Positions 61,358 to 64,000 of a stretch of DNA of 64,000 nucleotides are shown here, in pieces; position 1 is the stretch's first letter, and each line of letters opens with the position of its first letter. The notes beneath the pieces were generated by a model. The model searched no databases, was not told the DNA's origin, and was given only the letters and a program-made list of their open reading frames with translations. The translations under genes and the position numbers were made by a program. Source of the stretch: Myroides fluvii (lineage in GTDB: Bacteria > Bacteroidota > Bacteroidia > Flavobacteriales > Flavobacteriaceae); NCBI RefSeq assembly GCF_009792295.1, contig NZ_CP039934.1:2872501-2936500 (forward strand). Reading direction: 5' to 3'.

Positions 61358-63793
61358 TTATCTCAATTGAGCTCCAATATTATTTTCCAATTGGTATTGA
61401 ATCTTGCCCATAATCTTCTCAATTTGGCTTTCAGTCAATGTTTTTGTACTGTCTTCCATTAAGATTGATATTGCGTATGATTTCTTGCCGTCTTCAATCT
61501 TATCGCCTTGGTACACGTCAAATAGTGTTACATCCTTAATGATAGCTTTGTCTACTTGTTTGACGATAGTAAAAATCTCGTCAAAAGTTACTTTTTCATC
61601 TAGGAGTAAAGCGTAATCTCTTTTTACAGTAGGGAATTTATTCAAATCTGTAAATTTGATTTTATTGCTTACTAATTTTAAAATAGTATCCCATCGAAAA
61701 TCAGCATAGCTCACTTCTTGCTTAATGTCGAAATGCTTTGTTATTCCCTTTTTAAGAACACCAAAATCAACAATAGCCTCTTTACCTACAAAATAAGTAA
61801 TCCCTTCTGAAAATAGGTCGCTTTCTGTTGGTTGTGTTGTGAATTTAGAAATGCCTAAGCGGTTTAAAATACTTAAGATATACCCTTTGAATTCAAAGAA
61901 ATCACTTGGTTTTTGTTTCGAGTTCCAAGAGGAAGGTGCGCTATTACCTGTAACAAATAAAGCAAAATGCTTGTCTTCTTCAAAATTGTTCAACATCTTG
62001 TGGTAAGTTTTACCAAATTCGAATAAACGCAAATCGCTGTTCTTTCTGTTGATGTTGTATGAAATAGATTCTAAACCACCAAACAAAAGTGATTGTCTCA
62101 TGACTGATAAATCTGCACTTAACGGGTTTACGATATCTACTTGATAGCTCTTATTGATGCTTTCTGTCAGCTTACTGTATTCAGGTGTAGTCAATGAATT
62201 GTTCATGATTTCATGAAACCCTTGCGCAACCAATTGATTCGCAATGATATTCTGAACACGGTGATCTTCCGTTCTTGAACTATTCGAAATTGTCGCATTT
62301 AGTTTGGAAGAGAAACTGATATTGTTGTATCCATACACGCGTAAAATCTCTTCAATAACGTCAATTTCTCTAGTCACATCTGCACGGTAGGCAGGAACGG
62401 TGATTCCTAGTCCAACATCCGACATGCTGTGTACTTTAATATCTAAGGAAACTAAAATCGTTTTGATTGTTTCTTTTGAAATATCTTCCCCTAAGATGCG
62501 GTTGATGTTGTTGAAGTTTAGGAATACCGAATGATCCTCTACTTTTTTAGGATATAAATCAACGATGTCCGACGTGATTTCACCACCAGCAACACTTTGA
62601 ATTAACAAAGCCGCATGTTTTAAGGCGTATTCTGTTATAGATGGATCGATTCCTCTTTCGAAACGGAAAGATGAATCGGTGTTTAAATTGTGTCTTTTTG
62701 CTGTTTTTCTAACGCTAACAGGGTTAAAATAAGCACTTTCTAAGAAAATAGTAGTGGTGTTTTCTGAAACTGCAGATTTCAATCCTCCAAACACACCAGC
62801 GATACACATTGGTCCGTTTTCGTCACATATCATTAAATCATCTTGATGTAAGGTGCGCTCAACACCGTCTAAAGTAACAAATTTCGTTCCTTCAGCCACT
62901 GTTTTTACAATTACTTTACTTCCTTTGATCTTAGCAGCATCAAAAGCGTGTAGCGGTTGCCCTAAATCGTGTAATACATAGTTTGTTACGTCTACGATGT
63001 TGTTTTTAGGTGTGATACCGATAGCTTTTAAGCGATTTTGTAACCATTCAGGAGAAGATTTAACTTCAATTCCCGAGATGGTAACCCCGCAATAACGAGG
63101 TGCTTTTTTGTAATCTTCAACGACTACATCCATTTTAAGCGTTCTTCGCTCTACTTTGAACTTACTTACAGCAGGTGTAATTAATTCTTTGTGTGGTGTT
63201 TCAATGTTTGGGTTTTGTAAAAGACCGGCACGCAAATCTCTAGCAACGCCCCAGTGGCTCATTGCATCAGAACGGTTTGGTGTAAGTCCGATTTCAAAAA
63301 CTTGATCCGTAGTAACATCAAAAATAGTAGCAGCAGGTGTACCTGGTGCAATAGATTCATCTAAAACTAAGATTCCACTGCCGTCAGTTCCAATGCCTAA
63401 TTCAACAGCAGAACAAATCATACCGAAGCTGTCTTCTCCTCTGATTTTGCCTTTTTTAATTTGAAATGCATTTCCTTCTGCATCGTACAACTCAGTGCCA
63501 ATTGTTGCAACGGGTACTTTTTGTCCAGCAGCGACGTTTGGAGCACCACAAACGATTTGTACAGGTTCCCCTGTTCCTAAATCAACTTTTGTAACATTTA
63601 GTTTATCTGCATTAGGGTGTTTGGTGCAAGATAATACATGTCCTACGACAACTCCTCTTAAACCACCTTTTAAACTTTCATATTGAGTAACTCCCTCAAC
63701 TTCAAGACCTAAATCCGTAAGAATCTCTGATGTTTCTTCTGGTGTGATATCTAGCTTAATGAATTGTTTTAACCAATTGTATGAAATATGCAT
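61358..63793 (-). CDS. pheT: Phenylalanine--tRNA ligase beta subunit
   Basis: 811 residues, full length. Domains in order: N-terminal B1, tRNA-binding EMAP-like OB fold (residues 40-150, HPNADKLNVTKVDLG), B3/B4 editing region, B5 (about 410-480), the catalytic-like core (LRLFEFGKTYH), and the C-terminal ferredoxin-fold anticodon-binding domain (LNKFPTVKRDYALLLDE). It pairs with PheS, which is not in this window. Monocistronic, with a -7 element 23 bases upstream of the start. Confidence 0.97.
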   Translation of the reverse strand: MHISYNWLKQFIKLDITPEETSEILTDLGLEVEGVTQYESLKGGLRGVVVGHVLSCTKHPNADKLNVTKVDLGTGEPVQIVCGAPNVAAGQKVPVATIGTELYDAEGNAFQIKKGKIRGEDSFGMICSAVELGIGTDGSGILVLDESIAPGTPAATIFDVTTDQVFEIGLTPNRSDAMSHWGVARDLRAGLLQNPNIETPHKELITPAVSKFKVERRTLKMDVVVEDYKKAPRYCGVTISGIEVKSSPEWLQNRLKAIGITPKNNIVDVTNYVLHDLGQPLHAFDAAKIKGSKVIVKTVAEGTKFVTLDGVERTLHQDDLMICDENGPMCIAGVFGGLKSAVSENTTTIFLESAYFNPVSVRKTAKRHNLNTDSSFRFERGIDPSITEYALKHAALLIQSVAGGEITSDIVDLYPKKVEDHSVFLNFNNINRILGEDISKETIKTILVSLDIKVHSMSDVGLGITVPAYRADVTREIDVIEEILRVYGYNNISFSSKLNATISNSSRTEDHRVQNIIANQLVAQGFHEIMNNSLTTPEYSKLTESINKSYQVDIVNPLSADLSVMRQSLLFGGLESISYNINRKNSDLRLFEFGKTYHKMLNNFEEDKHFALFVTGNSAPSSWNSKQKPSDFFEFKGYILSILNRLGISKFTTQPTESDLFSEGITYFVGKEAIVDFGVLKKGITKHFDIKQEVSYADFRWDTILKLVSNKIKFTDLNKFPTVKRDYALLLDEKVTFDEIFTIVKQVDKAIIKDVTLFDVYQGDKIEDGKKSYAISILMEDSTKTLTESQIEKIMGKIQYQLENNIGAQLR

Positions 63794-63815
63794 TCGAAAA
63801 TAATTTTATTGAAGG

Positions 63816-63823
63816 CAAATATA
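63816..63823 (-). promoter_or_regulatory. -7 element of pheT
   Basis: TATATTTG on the minus strand, 22 bases before the ATG at 63793. Confidence 0.5.
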
Positions 63824-63887
63824 CGGATTGCCTTAGTTTAAGTGAAATAATTTTGGTGTTAATATTTAAAATAAGCGTTTCCGATGG

Positions 63888-64000
63888 TTATAAGAATTTT
63901 TCGCGAATGGAGGCACTGGGAATCATGCACTGATCTTTTTTCCCGTACCATTTGTAGCGGTTTTTTGCGATATAATCGTATAGCGAATCGGCTAGTTTTG
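63888..64000 (-). CDS. DCC-family (DUF393) thiol-disulfide oxidoreductase-like protein, 5' part outside the window
   Basis: Last 37 codons of a gene running in from the right edge, read by eye on the minus strand: LADSLYDYIAKNRYKWYG followed by KKDQCMIPSASIREKFL and a TAA at 63888. The C-terminal pattern (YDxIAxNRYxWxGK, CMIP, R-x-x-FL) is characteristic of the DCC/DUF393 family, small thioredoxin-fold-like proteins with an N-terminal DxxC motif that would lie outside this window. Identification rests on this tail only. Confidence 0.7.
   Translation of the reverse strand, partial: KLADSLYDYIAKNRYKWYGKKDQCMIPSASIREKFL

Noticed and set aside
1..64000. CRISPR array, rRNA or tRNA genes, intact insertion sequence, prophage
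   Set aside because: No spaced identical repeats of the right size, no recognisable tRNA/rRNA sequences in the intergenic stretches, no transposase or phage structural genes.

Overview
This 64 kb window is chromosomal DNA from an AT-rich member of the Bacteroidetes, almost certainly Flavobacteriaceae. The evidence is the fused LpxC-FabZ gene in the order lpxD - lpxC/fabZ - lpxA - efp - lpxD2 - sucD, promoters of the TAnnTTTG (-7) type instead of TATAAT, scarce Shine-Dalgarno sequences, a flavobacterial LETM1-like protein, a roughly 430-residue MetK and ClpC-type chaperone genes. A urease operon would fit a Myroides-like genus, but that is inference. I see no rRNA, tRNA, CRISPR array, intact insertion sequence or prophage. 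Both ends cut genes: dapD on the left and a DCC-family protein on the right.

Layout. 0-10 kb: dapD, a degenerate alpha/beta-hydrolase, a secreted amidohydrolase, an SDR protein lacking the usual catalytic Tyr, Xaa-Pro aminopeptidase, and an operon of membrane protein - winged-helix regulator - creD carrying two copies of a likely operator, then a small HExxH protein and a FUSC transporter. 10-16 kb: an FMN reductase, a peroxiredoxin/thioredoxin/DUF6952 operon, and a ureAB-ureC urease operon with a divergent AraC regulator but no urease accessory genes. 16-22 kb: nhaC and an operon of superoxide dismutase, a TPR-like protein, nrdB and nrdA, in which the reductase subunits look strikingly eukaryotic. 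22-28 kb: bestrophin-like channel, a 2OG-Fe(II) oxygenase, then an accessory stretch (24.2-27.4 kb) of small orphan membrane proteins, lipoproteins and a truncated reading frame. 27.5-34 kb: LysR regulator with a YeiH-type exporter, an acyl-CoA carboxylase beta subunit, and a DUF47-PiT phosphate uptake pair behind a Pho-box-like repeat.

34-48 kb: a three-gene secreted lectin-like cassette, metK preceded by what looks like a SAM-II-class riboswitch, two tandem beta-carbonic anhydrases, a LETM1-like protein, a RimB-RimK fusion, clpC and a CNNM/CBS protein. 48-55 kb: an XRE regulator facing an M14 carboxypeptidase across an array of TTACAAATGTAA palindromes, then an Lrp regulator, a DUF457-type membrane protein, yaaA, hutH and an HD phosphohydrolase. 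55-64 kb: the lipid A/EF-P/sucD cluster and pheT.

Most of the window is housekeeping. The parts most worth following are the metK leader, the two operator families (creD operon and XRE/M14 region), the eukaryote-like NrdAB with SOD in one operon, the accessory island with its paralogous small proteins, and the lectin-like cassette. Hairpin-forming repeats recur between genes at 16 and 29.5 kb.
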